A stretch of 64,000 nt of DNA from Paenibacillus sp. MAEPY2. Its GTDB lineage: Bacteria > Bacillota > Bacilli > Paenibacillales > Paenibacillaceae. The position numbers and the translations under genes are program-made. How positions within the stretch are numbered: position 1 is the stretch's first letter; every line of letters starts with the position of its first letter. The notes under the pieces were generated by a model. It searched no databases and was not told where the DNA came from. It saw only the letters and a list, made by a program, of their open reading frames with translations. Shown here in pieces: positions 35,916-46,600 of this stretch. The stretch is taken from NCBI RefSeq assembly GCF_000499205.1, contig NZ_AWUK01000030.1, positions 248,001 through 312,000 on the forward strand. The letters are read 5' to 3'.

Positions 35916-36281
35916 CTACATTCCCCCTAACTTAATTCCGGCCCACACAGCCGCTACAATCAGCCCTGTTATGCCAGTTAATGCCGCACCATAAACGGTA
36001 CGTTTCAGCCACTTTTGATCCTCATCATGCTTATTTAAACGTGTCAGCGCATCGGCCGCATTGCGCTTGGCTTCATGGGCTACATCGGTTGTCTTCTTCA
36101 ATTCAGCTTCAAGGTCAATAATCCGAAGAGTCATTTGCTGGGCCGCCTGTAGGGCTTCTTTCGAAATCTCCCGAACCTCGGCCAAGCCTGGAGCCAAAGC
36201 CGCCAGCGGTTTCAACGCTTCCTCGATCCGTGCCAGTTGTACCTTCAAATCCACAATCGTATTAACATCCTGCACCTGCAT
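35916..36281 (-). CDS. XhlA-like membrane-associated lysis protein
   Basis: The protein is ~121 residues from ATG 36281, nine bases after AGGAGG. A heptad-rich N-terminal part (VDLKVQLARIEEALKPLAAL, QMTLRIIDLEAELKK) is followed by WLKRTVYGAALTGITGLIVA and one membrane helix. This is the layout of XhlA, which helps holin and endolysin in PBSX-like phages. It is two bases before the holin gene. Confidence 0.82.
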   Translation of the reverse strand: MQVQDVNTIVDLKVQLARIEEALKPLAALAPGLAEVREISKEALQAAQQMTLRIIDLEAELKKTTDVAHEAKRNAADALTRLNKHDEDQKWLKRTVYGAALTGITGLIVAAVWAGIKLGGM

Positions 36282-36343
36282 GTCATTCACACCTCCTGGT
36301 ATGGCTTCCATACGCCAATCCCCCGTCTCTATCTGAATATATG

Positions 36344-36372
36344 GAAAAGCCCCCTGACCACTCCAGAGGGCA
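36344..36372 (-). terminator. Terminator between tail-fibre region and lysis genes
   Basis: GCCCTCTG pairs with CAGGGGGC (G-T pairs) around a six-base loop, followed on the minus strand by TTTT. It may allow only partial read-through into the lysis genes. Confidence 0.6.
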
Positions 36373-36402
36373 CAAAAATAGCGCTCCACATGGGAACGCC
36401 TC

Positions 36403-36534
36403 TTACACGATATTTCCGTTTTGGTCCATGTCTCCGGCTTGCAAAGCAGCGGCCACTTGATCACGGCTGCCTGCTGGTACTTGCTCCAGCTTGATCAGAT
36501 TTTTGTGGATCATCATTACGTATACTGCTAACAT
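36403..36534 (-). CDS. CD1375/XkdX-like small phage protein
   Basis: The 43-residue protein starts at ATG 36534 behind GGGGGTGAG. The pattern YVMMIHKNLIKLEQVPAGSR resembles the short proteins that follow tail-fibre genes in PBSX-like phages. The role is unknown. Longer readings in this frame have no ribosome site. Confidence 0.65.
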   Translation of the reverse strand: MLAVYVMMIHKNLIKLEQVPAGSRDQVAAALQAGDMDQNGNIV

Positions 36535-36589
36535 AGTCTCACCCCCTCTCATGAGTGCTAGAGCCCACCGAATCAGCAGCCAAGCAAGC

Positions 36590-37099
36590 TTAACCCTCAT
36601 CCGGTGACACCACACTTAACACAAGCATATGCAACTCCATAAGGGCAAGCTGATTGGCGTTGCTCTCTTCGGCCAGACGCTTATTCTCAGCTTCCGCTTC
36701 GATTAGGCGTTGCTGAAGCATATCCATCTCAGAAGGTTCTTCTGGCTGTGGCTTGGTCAATTCGTCAATCTCTTCCTGGCTTAAACCTTCGTTCCATAGC
36801 TCAGGAAAACTTTCCTGGGGATCTGCGTCCTGGTATGCTTCCCAAGCTGCTAAGTCAAACCTTGGTCGGAACAGTCCAGCAGGAAGCGGCACGCCTACGA
36901 TATACCCCGCAATTTCCCTGTCTACCTCTTCCTCGTCCTCTTCCGGCACATCAGGTTCCACAGGCTGTTCAGGCGCTTCAGGATCAAACACTACTGGCTC
37001 AGGATCGGCATAAAAAGGGACGACACCGGAAAAGGCATCGTCCACCAACTCGTCCTCCAAGTAGAGTCCGTCTGTATTTACTTTAGGTACGGCTTTCAT
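36590..37099 (-). CDS. Phage tail-region protein of unknown function, acidic
   Basis: The protein is ~169 residues from ATG 37099 behind TAAGGAGG. It is very acidic in the middle (EEDEEEVDRE) and Pro-rich, then has a likely coiled coil (MLQQRLIEAEAENKRLAEES). Its place between the fibre and the XkdX-like gene suggests a fibre assembly or baseplate accessory role. Confidence 0.75.
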   Translation of the reverse strand: MKAVPKVNTDGLYLEDELVDDAFSGVVPFYADPEPVVFDPEAPEQPVEPDVPEEDEEEVDREIAGYIVGVPLPAGLFRPRFDLAAWEAYQDADPQESFPELWNEGLSQEEIDELTKPQPEEPSEMDMLQQRLIEAEAENKRLAEESNANQLALMELHMLVLSVVSPDEG

Positions 37100-37110
37100 A
37101 TGATCCCTCC

Positions 37111-39882
37111 TTAAACTCCTAGGAATGGTGGAATATTCTCCAGACTTGCCCATCCTGAGGTTGTAATATTTGTTCCTGTTGCATTCAAGGGAATAACTGC
37201 ACCCGCACTTGTTATGTTCAAGCGCCCCAAAACGTCATTGGCATTATCCGTATTAGCCGCCACAATGTAAACCTGAGTTGCAGTTGGCCTATATCCTGTT
37301 GGCAGAATAAAGGCAGTAGACCCCATTGCTCCAGGCTTTATCACCCCTCTAAGATGGACGTAACCCATTGAATCTTTGTAATATCCTACTAGCGACAATC
37401 CACCTGTAAAGTTCACCCATCCGTTAAGCAGTGTCGGGGTAATCCATGCAGGAGCATCCTTCTCAGCCTTCTTGCTCTCCAGCACAGATATCCGCGTTGT
37501 GTTCTCCTGAAGCGTCCGAACAGTATCCAGCAGCAGAGCCTTTTCATTCTCAGCATATGTTCCCGTCACATCTACCGCTGGATATTTGTCCAGCATCAGG
37601 TATGTGACGCTGTAGGCAGATGACGGATCGTAATTAACTCCATCAATCCTAGCCTTTTCATTGCCATTCGCATTTACTGTATTTGTATACCAGCGTGGGT
37701 CCCGAATGCTATCCTTATATACCGCCAAAACCTTTTTAATTTTATATTTGTTCGGATTGCCGATATCCCCGATGGCGACCGCGACAGGTAAATTGTTGTT
37801 GATTGGGGCCTTCTCGCGCAACACGATGCCCGTTCCAACTTCAAGCTGATTATCTCCCTCAATTAACGTCAATTGTCCTTCTGACGTGATCGGTTCCACG
37901 ACTGGCGTAGCAAGCTGGTATAGGAGTTGGTATGGCGTCCACTCCGAGTACGTATCCGTTGGAATTGATGCTACGCTGGAATCTGCTGGACGCTGAATTT
38001 TAAACCATTGTTTGGTTCCGCTCGTATATGGCGTTGCTCTATTCCCTTCTTGGTACATCTTCCATCCCATAAAATACGCCTTAATCTCATCAGATGTCGG
38101 TGTGTATGAGTCTCCCCATCCACTGTCTGTATTTGATATCGAAAGTTGCAATTTAGCAGATGAATACGATGTATCAAAAACCACCTGATCTATCGCTGTC
38201 ATATTGTTATTCGTAATGTTCGTCAATGATTTTCCGTCAAACTTAGTCACAATTTGAGTACCTGTCACGCCATCAGAACCGAAAGGCGAAGATATACCGA
38301 CTCTTTTATAACCTGTCCATGTAGCGGAATATACCCAGCCAAGACTACCGTCCAATATAACCCGTTTCCACTTCGCGAGTTTGAAATACTGTCCATCCCG
38401 ATCAAACACCATATCCGGGTTAGCTCCTGTATCTGGATTGGCGTGTATCTCCGTTTGTAGCGCAAGCATGGCATCTTGGCGTAGCACAAACGGCAGAGCA
38501 GAGTTGCCGATATTGAGCATTGGATTAGCAAAAGTAAACGTGCCTACCACACCGCTCGTTCCGTTAAAATTACCGAAGAACACGTATACAAAGGTGTTTT
38601 CCCCTGCGTTGAAAGTAACCTCTTTTGCGTTAGTCCATGAAACAAGGCGTGTAGTTCCGTCTCCTGCTGTAACCGCCACATATCCGTTATGATCGCACAC
38701 GAATGTGTACTCACTATTAGGTACGACGGAGATTTGGAAACGGATATAATGTCCATCGGTACTATTGGCTTTCTGTATAGCAATATACGGCTTCTCAAAG
38801 TTCCACGGAGATACGGTAATACCCGCAGAGGATTCATATTCATAAAACGGCGGAAGCAGATTAGCACCATATCGGATGACATAAGGGTTAAGCACGCCAT
38901 AGATACCGACCTGACTTTGGTAGTTAAGCACTGTCCGGCCTTGTAGCCCTGCCAATTTAAATGCTGCGTCCTGATCTGCCTGAACTACATGGATACCTGT
39001 TTGGAGTGTAATAGCTGCACGCTCAGGACTATCCAGTCTATCCGTAATAGCTTCCACCTGATTGTCTGTGTACTCTTTGGCTGCTGACTCTGCTGCGTCT
39101 GCCTTGGCCTGCGCTCCTGTCTTGCTCTCGCCATCTTGCCGGACAAACTTGGCATCAGCACCGCTCATCAGGCCACTGGCACCGCCTATCACTGCATCTG
39201 GAATAACGTCTGATCCACCAGTAACGTGAGAGGATGCATGAGCACCCGGTGTAGCTTCACTTGTTGCTGTCAGCATAATCTCTTTTGTTACAGGGTTAGT
39301 AGAAACCGCAATCCCGGTACCGCCAACCAAAGTAACCGTATCAGACTTGCTGGAAGCTTCTACATCATTGATAACTGCAAATGCATTCTGGTTAACTTCA
39401 GCACCTTCAGCGATGCTATCCAATTTTGCATGGTCATCAGCAGTAACATGGATATCCGTATCCGCTGCGTGGCTGTCCAGATTTGATTGTACGGCGTCCG
39501 TCTCAGCTTTACGGGCAATGTCATCCGCTGCCACTGGAGCGGTCACCTTGGCGCGGCCTGCTGTGTCACGTTGCATAAGTGTGTCAGAGGTTGCGGCACT
39601 GGTGCTGGCATCTGATTTGAGCTTGTCAGCCGCACTCATGAATCCAGCAGAGTTCCCCTTTGCCGTGGGATGCTCATCGGCTCCACGTTGCTTGTGGGCT
39701 GTCAGAGCGGCAGCAGCCGTATCAATGGCAGCCTGTTCGGCTGCATCAGCTTTTGCCTGGGCATCTGCTGGGGTTCCTTTGGTATCCATCTCAGCCTGCA
39801 CGCGGTCAAAGCCGATATTGATGTTATTGAAATCCTCACTGATCTTTTTGCTGCCCTCCAGATTCGCGTACCGGTTCGCCAT
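37111..39882 (-). CDS. Phage tail fibre protein
   Basis: The 923-residue protein starts at ATG 39882 behind GAAGGGAG. The N-terminal ~280 residues are Ala-rich coiled-coil repeats (AKADAAEQAAIDTAAAALTA). The middle holds beta-rich segments (carbohydrate-binding-like, YTFVCDHNGYVAV). The last ~110 residues form a typical fibre tip (VGYYKDSMGYVHLRG, FILPTGYRP). It should bind the host surface. Confidence 0.87.
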   Translation of the reverse strand: MANRYANLEGSKKISEDFNNINIGFDRVQAEMDTKGTPADAQAKADAAEQAAIDTAAAALTAHKQRGADEHPTAKGNSAGFMSAADKLKSDASTSAATSDTLMQRDTAGRAKVTAPVAADDIARKAETDAVQSNLDSHAADTDIHVTADDHAKLDSIAEGAEVNQNAFAVINDVEASSKSDTVTLVGGTGIAVSTNPVTKEIMLTATSEATPGAHASSHVTGGSDVIPDAVIGGASGLMSGADAKFVRQDGESKTGAQAKADAAESAAKEYTDNQVEAITDRLDSPERAAITLQTGIHVVQADQDAAFKLAGLQGRTVLNYQSQVGIYGVLNPYVIRYGANLLPPFYEYESSAGITVSPWNFEKPYIAIQKANSTDGHYIRFQISVVPNSEYTFVCDHNGYVAVTAGDGTTRLVSWTNAKEVTFNAGENTFVYVFFGNFNGTSGVVGTFTFANPMLNIGNSALPFVLRQDAMLALQTEIHANPDTGANPDMVFDRDGQYFKLAKWKRVILDGSLGWVYSATWTGYKRVGISSPFGSDGVTGTQIVTKFDGKSLTNITNNNMTAIDQVVFDTSYSSAKLQLSISNTDSGWGDSYTPTSDEIKAYFMGWKMYQEGNRATPYTSGTKQWFKIQRPADSSVASIPTDTYSEWTPYQLLYQLATPVVEPITSEGQLTLIEGDNQLEVGTGIVLREKAPINNNLPVAVAIGDIGNPNKYKIKKVLAVYKDSIRDPRWYTNTVNANGNEKARIDGVNYDPSSAYSVTYLMLDKYPAVDVTGTYAENEKALLLDTVRTLQENTTRISVLESKKAEKDAPAWITPTLLNGWVNFTGGLSLVGYYKDSMGYVHLRGVIKPGAMGSTAFILPTGYRPTATQVYIVAANTDNANDVLGRLNITSAGAVIPLNATGTNITTSGWASLENIPPFLGV

Positions 39883-40054
39883 TTGTAACAACTCCCTTCA
39901 ATAAAGTTTCAACGTCCTGGTGAATAGCCCGAAGGAACGCAACCTGAGAATCCAGCGTCGGTAACGTCTCCAACATGGCCCGAATCACCAATGGACACTC
40001 ACGGAAAATGTCAGTCACGTCCACGGACAGCTCAAGCACTTTCTTAACCCTCAC
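39836..40054 (-). CDS. Small phage protein of unknown function
   Basis: The protein is 72 residues if started at GTG 40054 (GGGGTGG before it); a GTG at 40063 is in frame. It begins VRVKKVLELSVDVTDIFREC and looks helical. It overlaps the fibre gene start by 47 bases. I do not recognise it. Confidence 0.6.
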   Translation of the reverse strand: MRVKKVLELSVDVTDIFRECPLVIRAMLETLPTLDSQVAFLRAIHQDVETLLKGVVTNGEPVRESGGQQKDQ

Positions 40055-40205
40055 TTGTGCCACCCCAATTCATATTTTTCAAAATTCCAAGCATGGTTGC
40101 TTTCATCTGATCATTGACCCGGATCGTGATAACCTCAGCTTTGGTCCGTTCGTCATGTGCTTTCAACTCTTCGCGGATGATCTCACGTAATCGCTGTTCT
40201 TCCAT
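40044..40205 (-). CDS. Small charged phage protein of unknown function
   Basis: The 53-residue protein starts at ATG 40205 behind AAAAAGGAGTG. It is highly charged (EEQRLREIIREELKAHDERT) and probably one long helix. It overlaps the next small gene and lies just after a terminator, so it opens the fibre transcript. Confidence 0.65.
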   Translation of the reverse strand: MEEQRLREIIREELKAHDERTKAEVITIRVNDQMKATMLGILKNMNWGGTSEG

Positions 40206-40227
40206 GCCGTTCACTCCTTTTTGGCAA

Positions 40228-40258
40228 CAAAAAAAAGAGCCCATGAAATGGACTCTCA
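40228..40258 (-). terminator. Terminator after the PMP3-like gene
   Basis: GAGTCCAT pairs with ATGGGCTC (one G-T pair), followed on the minus strand by eight T. It ends the small stalk/PMP3 unit inside the tail region. Confidence 0.85.
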
Positions 40259-40276
40259 ATTTGTTTATTTAATTCA

Positions 40277-40471
40277 TTAACGGCTACGCTCGATAGCCCT
40301 AATTAACTTCTCATTCCGTTTATCTGCCTTGTAACTATGAACCACTAATAATGCATGAATCACACCGGGAATGTACCCGATAATAGTAAGAATGATGTTC
40401 AGAACAAATGACCCCGGCTTCTTACAGAACAAAACGGCTAGTGGCGGTAAAAAGCAAAGAAAGTATAACAA
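40277..40471 (-). CDS. PMP3/YqaE-family small membrane protein
   Basis: The 64-residue protein starts at TTG 40471 behind TAGGGGG. It has two membrane helices: LCFLPPLAVLFCKKPGSFV, then LNIILTIIGYIPGVIHALLV. The LPP and PGVIHA signatures match PMP3/YqaE proteins, which occur in stress responses. It is not a normal phage structural part. Confidence 0.88.
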   Translation of the reverse strand: MLYFLCFLPPLAVLFCKKPGSFVLNIILTIIGYIPGVIHALLVVHSYKADKRNEKLIRAIERSR

Positions 40472-40533
40472 CTCGATTTCCCCCTACATCAATTATAGGT
40501 ACATACTACCATAATTTAACTGAGAGTAGAGTT

Positions 40534-41118
40534 TTATTTAGCTGTAGCCAATGCTTCTTCGATCAACTTTAGGTCTGCTTCATACTTAGCTATTTCAGCG
40601 TCTAAGTCACTGATTTCTTTTTTTAGGTTGGTGATTACTTGAGGAGTGAAATCTCCACCTTTCATTTTTTCCAATTCAGCTAATTGAGTAACTTTACTTT
40701 CTCTAATTTCTTTTGTTGGGACAAGAATCTTTTCTTGAGTTATCCTTTTGGATTCCTCTAAACTGGATTTAGATTGACCCATGTATTTATTGAGTTCAGA
40801 TGTTGGGTTAGAAACCGTATTATCCACACTAGTGCTCTCTTCCGAATTTGAAGTAATTGTTATTGTCTTGCCACTCACAGAAACATCAGCTCCTAACGCT
40901 TCGGATAGGGCACGCGCTGGGACATTAGCCTTAGAATCAATGACAGCCCCCTTATCCGACAGCTTCTTCCCATCAACGACGATGTTATATTCACCCGTAA
41001 CCTTTTTACCAACAAGTGATTTGACCTGATCAGCAAAAGCCCCTGCCGATGTCGAAAAAACAATCCCTATGATAATACCGCCTGCAATATATGCAACTTT
41101 GTGTGCAACCTTTTTCAT
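40534..41118 (-). CDS. Exported stalk-domain protein carried by the prophage
   Basis: The 194-residue protein starts at ATG 41118 behind CGGAGG. It has a signal peptide (IAGGIIIGIVFSTSAGAFA), half of a copper-amine-oxidase-like stalk domain (YNIVVDGKKLSDKGAVIDSK, then ANVPARALSEALG) and a C-terminal coiled coil (ISDLDAEIAKYEADLKLIEE). Host Paenibacillus genes carry the same domain. It is probably made in lysogens and altered at the cell surface. Confidence 0.85.
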   Translation of the reverse strand: MKKVAHKVAYIAGGIIIGIVFSTSAGAFADQVKSLVGKKVTGEYNIVVDGKKLSDKGAVIDSKANVPARALSEALGADVSVSGKTITITSNSEESTSVDNTVSNPTSELNKYMGQSKSSLEESKRITQEKILVPTKEIRESKVTQLAELEKMKGGDFTPQVITNLKKEISDLDAEIAKYEADLKLIEEALATAK

Positions 41119-41152
41119 GCTTCTACCTCCGTAATGGTGCAATTTACCTATT

Positions 41153-41181
41153 ATGATACATTACGGTTAGAGTACAGTAAA
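41153..41181 (-). promoter_or_regulatory. Promoter of the stalk/PMP3 unit
   Basis: On the minus strand TTTACT (41181-41176), a 17-base spacer and TATCAT (41158-41153) lie just before the ribosome site of the stalk gene. It suggests that this pair is expressed independently of late phage transcription. Confidence 0.6.
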
Positions 41182-41195
41182 GGTTGCAGAGCAAA

Positions 41196-43280
41196 TTAAG
41201 CGAGATTCACAGTTGCAATAACTGACCCACTTTGGTTGTATAGTTTTAGGTTTTTCGTAGCAGCATCATAAGCCATACTAACTGCGTACTGGCTATGTGT
41301 GTGGCTTGTTGATGCTTTCCCGTTCAGCCCTGTCCACAAAGAGTTAATTTCAGTTTGTAGTCCAGCTATTTTAGAAATACCAAGCCCTTGTACGGTGGCG
41401 AACGAAAAGTCTATTGCACCTTGCATAGATAACGTGCCATTCATAGCCCGAATAAGCATATCATTTTGCCCAATCAGAGAGAAGCTTCCACTTGAAGCGT
41501 ATAGCTGCCCCATCAAGGCTTCGGACTCGCTAAAGAACGTAAGGCCAGCCATTCCAGCGGCATCATTGTATCCAATACTCACCCGCTTGCGGTTAGATGC
41601 GTCTATGGATCTCCAGCCAGCTTGGTCAATTTCAATACGCCTGCCGCTTTCAGATGTCTTCAAGACTGAACCAATGATAGTCGAACCATTAATTTGTACA
41701 CCGTTTATAACGGCTGCTGAAATTGTTCCACTAAATTCCCCGCCTACAGCTACCATATGACCTGATTCATTGACTGAAAATGAACTGCCTATTTGGATAC
41801 TACCACCTACAAAACGTCCACCTGAGACTGTACCTTCAAATGTCCCGTCTACACCTTGGAGCGTACCTCCGAATGTGCCGCCTGCCGCCTTTAGATCACC
41901 GCTGAACACTCCATCTACGGCTTCAAGAGTTCCGTTAAACTTGTACCGCCTACTAGGCACGTCAAACCAAATAGCCTTATCTGATTCAGCGTAGAAGGTC
42001 AATTCATCCGAGTTGAACACCGCTTTACTTAGGTGGTCCTCCCTCTCAACAATCCACCCTTCATTACGTGTGATGGTAGCCCCGTAATAGGACTTCCCTT
42101 CCTTCACAGCTTCCTTGTTCAGCTTATTGACAGCAGTCGTTAAGGTACCATCCACCACAAATTCACTCTGCTGCTCAGAAACAGAAGGTGCTTCCAGCGT
42201 CATCCGTAGGCCACCAGCAAAGTTGAACACTTGATGGAGAATGACCGTCTTATACCGCATGATACCATCCCACGGTATGTGTGTATCCTGCCATGTTGAT
42301 ACTGTCTCGTCCCAGGTTGTGCCTTCCTGCTGTTCAAACCCGATGACGTCACCCTGTTCAAGCTGTGGGAAGCCTCTGGCATCCATTGTGAGTGGCAGAT
42401 AGGAGAACCCGTTCAGAGCTGCCAGAAGGCCATTTGTGACCGCCTGAGTAGCAAAAGGATTTTCCACATACAGCGTATGGTTATCATCACCTGTCCCGGC
42501 TTCATACTGCAATTCATCTTCGATGTTGTAGGTGACCACAACCCGCGTATACGTCTTCACTGGATTGGTTTGCTTCACCTGAACATAATCAGCCGTAGTC
42601 ATATCGAACACTGGAGTATCAGCAGCCGTGAACCGTTTGAATTTCACGGTACCCGCCTTATCAATGTAAATGCTGGCGCTATTCGCAGAAGCGATATAGG
42701 ACAGCACCTGACGCATACTGTACCCTGCTGGCCCTGCCTGTATCTGATACGCTGGATTGATCACCACGCTGCTGTCATACGTCCAGCCCAACCGGTTGCA
42801 AATCTCATTGAATACGGCACGTTGCGTGGTCGGATAAGTCAAGGATGATATGTAAGCCACATCCGCAAAAACCAGCTTGTCATAACAGGTGAAGGTCCAT
42901 ACATCATTAACCCGTTCCCTGCCATCAACGAAGAACTCTCCCAGCGGTAGCCAGTCCGTCCCGTCCCCTGTCCAGGAAACATGCATATCCTGCCATGGGT
43001 ACTGCGCTTGTAGCCAAGTCATCCCCGCCATGGATAAGGACAGGTACGGCACGATTCGGGCATTTGCCGGGATGATTTCATTCGTTCGTAACCTGATCGT
43101 AAGTTTGCTTGGAATGGCCGTTCCGATCTCAAAGCCATCGTTCAGGCTCAAGCTATTTTCAATACTAAAGTCCACAATTTTACTACTATCATATTCCTCT
43201 GACTGTACCAGGGCTTTAACGATAAATTCCCTGTCCGGTCGTCTTAGGTAATCCGTGTAGAGCGGCGATATTGGATACAT
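41196..43280 (-). CDS. Phage tail/baseplate protein (tail-associated spike)
   Basis: The 694-residue protein starts directly after the Dit-like gene (four bases). The N-terminal ~380 residues look like a baseplate hub (DREFIVKALVQSEEYDSSKI, FEIGTAIPSKLTIRL). The C-terminal third has Gly-rich beta repeats (FGGTLQGVDGTFEGTVSGG) and a THTHSQYA-type end, typical of receptor-facing spike proteins. Its place after the distal tail gene supports this. Confidence 0.82.
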   Translation of the reverse strand: MYPISPLYTDYLRRPDREFIVKALVQSEEYDSSKIVDFSIENSLSLNDGFEIGTAIPSKLTIRLRTNEIIPANARIVPYLSLSMAGMTWLQAQYPWQDMHVSWTGDGTDWLPLGEFFVDGRERVNDVWTFTCYDKLVFADVAYISSLTYPTTQRAVFNEICNRLGWTYDSSVVINPAYQIQAGPAGYSMRQVLSYIASANSASIYIDKAGTVKFKRFTAADTPVFDMTTADYVQVKQTNPVKTYTRVVVTYNIEDELQYEAGTGDDNHTLYVENPFATQAVTNGLLAALNGFSYLPLTMDARGFPQLEQGDVIGFEQQEGTTWDETVSTWQDTHIPWDGIMRYKTVILHQVFNFAGGLRMTLEAPSVSEQQSEFVVDGTLTTAVNKLNKEAVKEGKSYYGATITRNEGWIVEREDHLSKAVFNSDELTFYAESDKAIWFDVPSRRYKFNGTLEAVDGVFSGDLKAAGGTFGGTLQGVDGTFEGTVSGGRFVGGSIQIGSSFSVNESGHMVAVGGEFSGTISAAVINGVQINGSTIIGSVLKTSESGRRIEIDQAGWRSIDASNRKRVSIGYNDAAGMAGLTFFSESEALMGQLYASSGSFSLIGQNDMLIRAMNGTLSMQGAIDFSFATVQGLGISKIAGLQTEINSLWTGLNGKASTSHTHSQYAVSMAYDAATKNLKLYNQSGSVIATVNLA

Positions 43281-43284
43281 CTGA

Positions 43285-43644
43285 TCACCTCTCTGTCAGC
43301 GTCAATTTGAGCCCGGACCAGTACATCACGCCGCCACTCATAACGCTGAACGGTGCAGGCCGATTACCGACATACATCCGTTTAGTTTCATGCTTCCCTG
43401 TCATGGGATCTGGATAAGTGCAGTCAAAAAACACATTGGACATGGATTGAAGGATGGAGGACATTTCTGCCCATGTCAGCATCCCCCAAGTCATGTCTAT
43501 CTGCCGTTTGACGGCTATCCGGTCCCGGTTCAAGGTTCCGTTTGCAGTACGTACCGATGAATTAGCGTCATCCAAGTCAAGTACCGTCACCTGGTACGTG
43601 GAGGGATAAGCGGCAATCTCTTGGCCATTAATTTTGATTTCCAA
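43285..43644 (-). CDS. DUF6711-family distal tail protein
   Basis: The 119-residue protein MEIKINGQEIAAYP contains the typical DDANSSVRTANGTLNRDRIA and KRQIDMTWGMLTW. This family takes the place of a distal tail protein between tape measure and baseplate genes in some siphoviruses. Confidence 0.82.
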   Translation of the reverse strand: MEIKINGQEIAAYPSTYQVTVLDLDDANSSVRTANGTLNRDRIAVKRQIDMTWGMLTWAEMSSILQSMSNVFFDCTYPDPMTGKHETKRMYVGNRPAPFSVMSGGVMYWSGLKLTLTER

Positions 43645-43656
43645 TCTGCATCCCTC

Positions 43657-46600
43657 CTATGTCGTTAATGGTGAACGGCCTGTACGCCTTGTGATGTCGT
43701 TTATAGCACTTACTGCAGCACGCCCCAGCTCCGTACCATTGAGTTGAATAACGGTCTGTTTGTCATTGTTCCGTATGGCATCCAAGATCATGGATAGAAG
43801 TTCAACCATAGGCTGGTTGTTGCCGCCAATCATGTCTTTAAGCTTGGACAGCGGCGACACGACTTCTGGGTCAACGGAAGCGCCCCGGTTATCCCCGACC
43901 ATGGCAAGCGTTGGACCATAGGCCAAACCACCTTTCGCCAGTTTCGGTATCTTCGGAAGATTAGGAAGGCCGACACTTCCTCCGCCTACTTTATTTCCGA
44001 ATATCTCGAATTCCGGAATGCTAACGCTAAGGCTGTTAAACCCTCCAATGACCTTGTTAATCCCGTCAATGATCAAATTCAATGGCGCTTTAACCAAGCC
44101 ATACAATGAATCGAAAATGCCACCGAAGATGTCTTTGACACCGTTCCAGGCCTTTTTCCAATCACCCGTAAATACGCCTGCAACAAAATCAATGATCCCG
44201 CCAAGCGTTTTCAGCAGCCCCTTGATAATGTCGCCTACGCTTTTAACTACAGTGGTGACAATGTTCAATACGATATTGAACCCCTTGGTAAAGCTCGGAG
44301 CCAGCTTGTCTATAATGTAGCTGATTAATGGCACAATGAATTTGTTATAGATATCCAGCGCCGCCGCTACCAGCTTCATGACAACCTCGCCCACTTGCTT
44401 AATGATTCCCTTCAACGTACCGTCCCAGATTTCATTAAGCTTCTTCAGGAACGGTTCAATAATCGGTTTCAACACATCGTCCCACAACTTTTGGAACAGC
44501 TTTCGCGTGTTCTCCATCATCTCAGATATCTTGTCAAGGATATCCTTCCCATACTTATTCCATAGGTCCTTAACGATCTGGAGCGTATCCAAGACAATTT
44601 TCTTGATCAGGTCAAAGACGGGTTTCAACACCGTGTTATAGATATCATTGATCATGTCGACGGCCCACTCAAATGTCTTGGCAGCTTCTTCGAACGCCTT
44701 GACCAATACATCCGTGAAGATCGGGACAAGTGTCTCCGTGATCTTGGAAGCAATCGGGATGATGAATTCATTTAATGCGTAATCCACAAACGGCTTGATC
44801 GTGCCATTCAGCAAGTTATCAAATGAATCACCGATCTGTGGAATAATGTCCAAGAACATATCCCGGAACTCTTCCAGTGCTGGATTCAACGTTCCGGCCC
44901 ACAGTTCATTGATGTGATTAACGGCATTGTCAAACGTCTTCGCGAAGGTATCAATCGCCCAGACCAGTGTGTCCGTGAAAATAGGGACAAGTGTCTCGGT
45001 CAACGTGGCCGAAATAGGGATAGCGAATTCATTCAGCATGAAGTCAGTAAACGGATTCAGTGTCCCATCCAGCAAGCTTTGTAGGGATGCAGCAATGAGT
45101 GGCATATTGGTGACAAATGCGTTCTTTACCTTATCCAAACTCGGCAACCACACAGTATCCCATAGCTTAATGGATTGATTAGTTGAATTCTCGAATGTCC
45201 GATCAAGTAAATCAAACGCCCATACGATCTGATCCGCAATCACCGGGGCAAAAGACTTCACAAACCCACCAACAATAGATGGGATGAAATTCCCTAAAAT
45301 GTGTTTTGCCATCGGTACCAGGACGCCATCTTTGAGCCGAAGAAACGTTTGGCCCATATTGTCAATGGACTTACCGATAGGGCCCATCATGTCCACAAAA
45401 GGCTGGAAAGCCGGAGCGATACCCGCCCAGCCTGCGGATATGAAAGACCACGCTTGAGCAAAACGAGATTTGATGTCTTCCAAGAAGGCCGCCACTTGCT
45501 GCTTGATCGGATCAATTTCTATCGAAGGTGTACCCAAGTCCAGGTCACCGAACCCGGCCATACCGCCCAGACCCCCGCCTATTCCCTTGCCAGCCCCAGC
45601 AGCACTTGAGCCAGCGTCATCTAAAGCAGAAGCAGTAGATTGTGCCAGTGTGTTGAGCTGATCGAATCCGGCCAGACTGCCCTTCATGTCTTTTCCGGCT
45701 TTCTTCGCCTTCTTGCCTGCCTTCTCAGCCGCTTTCCCTGTATCCTCCACGGCAGGAGCTGCGGCCGCTGCTGCATCACCCATGCCGCCCATGGCATCTG
45801 TTGCCACCGTCATTCCGGCACCACCAGCGTTCACAGCGTCACCAAAGACCAGTTCCGTAAATGCTTTAAAATAGGCTGCCGCAATCTGCAGTTTGGCTAT
45901 GATCCAGTTCAAGCCCTTGAGAATCGGAGTCAAAATGTTAATAAACCCCGCACCCATTGTGCCCTTGAAGATGTTCCACTGTTCCGACATCATGCGGACT
46001 TGGTTAGCCCAGCTCTGACCGTTACGGGCAAAGTCACCCTGAGCATCGGCCGTTACCTGTAACAAATAGCCATACCGCAGCATGGCCTGTTCCGATTGCG
46101 TCATGGCTAGCCAAGACTTTGTGATGCCCTGTGACATCGCGTAGGCTTCCATATTGACTACGGACATGTTTACACCCAATTGTTTCAACGGCTCAGTCTC
46201 ACCGACCATACCGGAAAACACTTTGTAATACGCTTCGTCAGTACTCAGGTTATAAAAAGAAGCCATGTCAGCAGATAATTCCGTCAACTTGACGGACATC
46301 TGTTTCATGGCTTCTCCTGTGATACCTGACGACTTGAGCATGGCTCCCATCGTCGATGCATATCGTTTACCGGACAACTCGGACAGGCCAAACGATTCAA
46401 TCAGGTTCGATGACCAGTTGTTAATCTGGTTTGTCATTGATCCGAACGTGACGTTAACCACGTTCTGCACTTCGGCCAGATCCGATGCCAGGTTAATGGC
46501 TTCTTTACCAAACTCTTTTATGCTATGAACTGCGAATGCTCCAGCAATGATACCGCCAAGGCCCCTAAAGGCCCCGCCGACGAGGTTGGTAGCTGTACCA

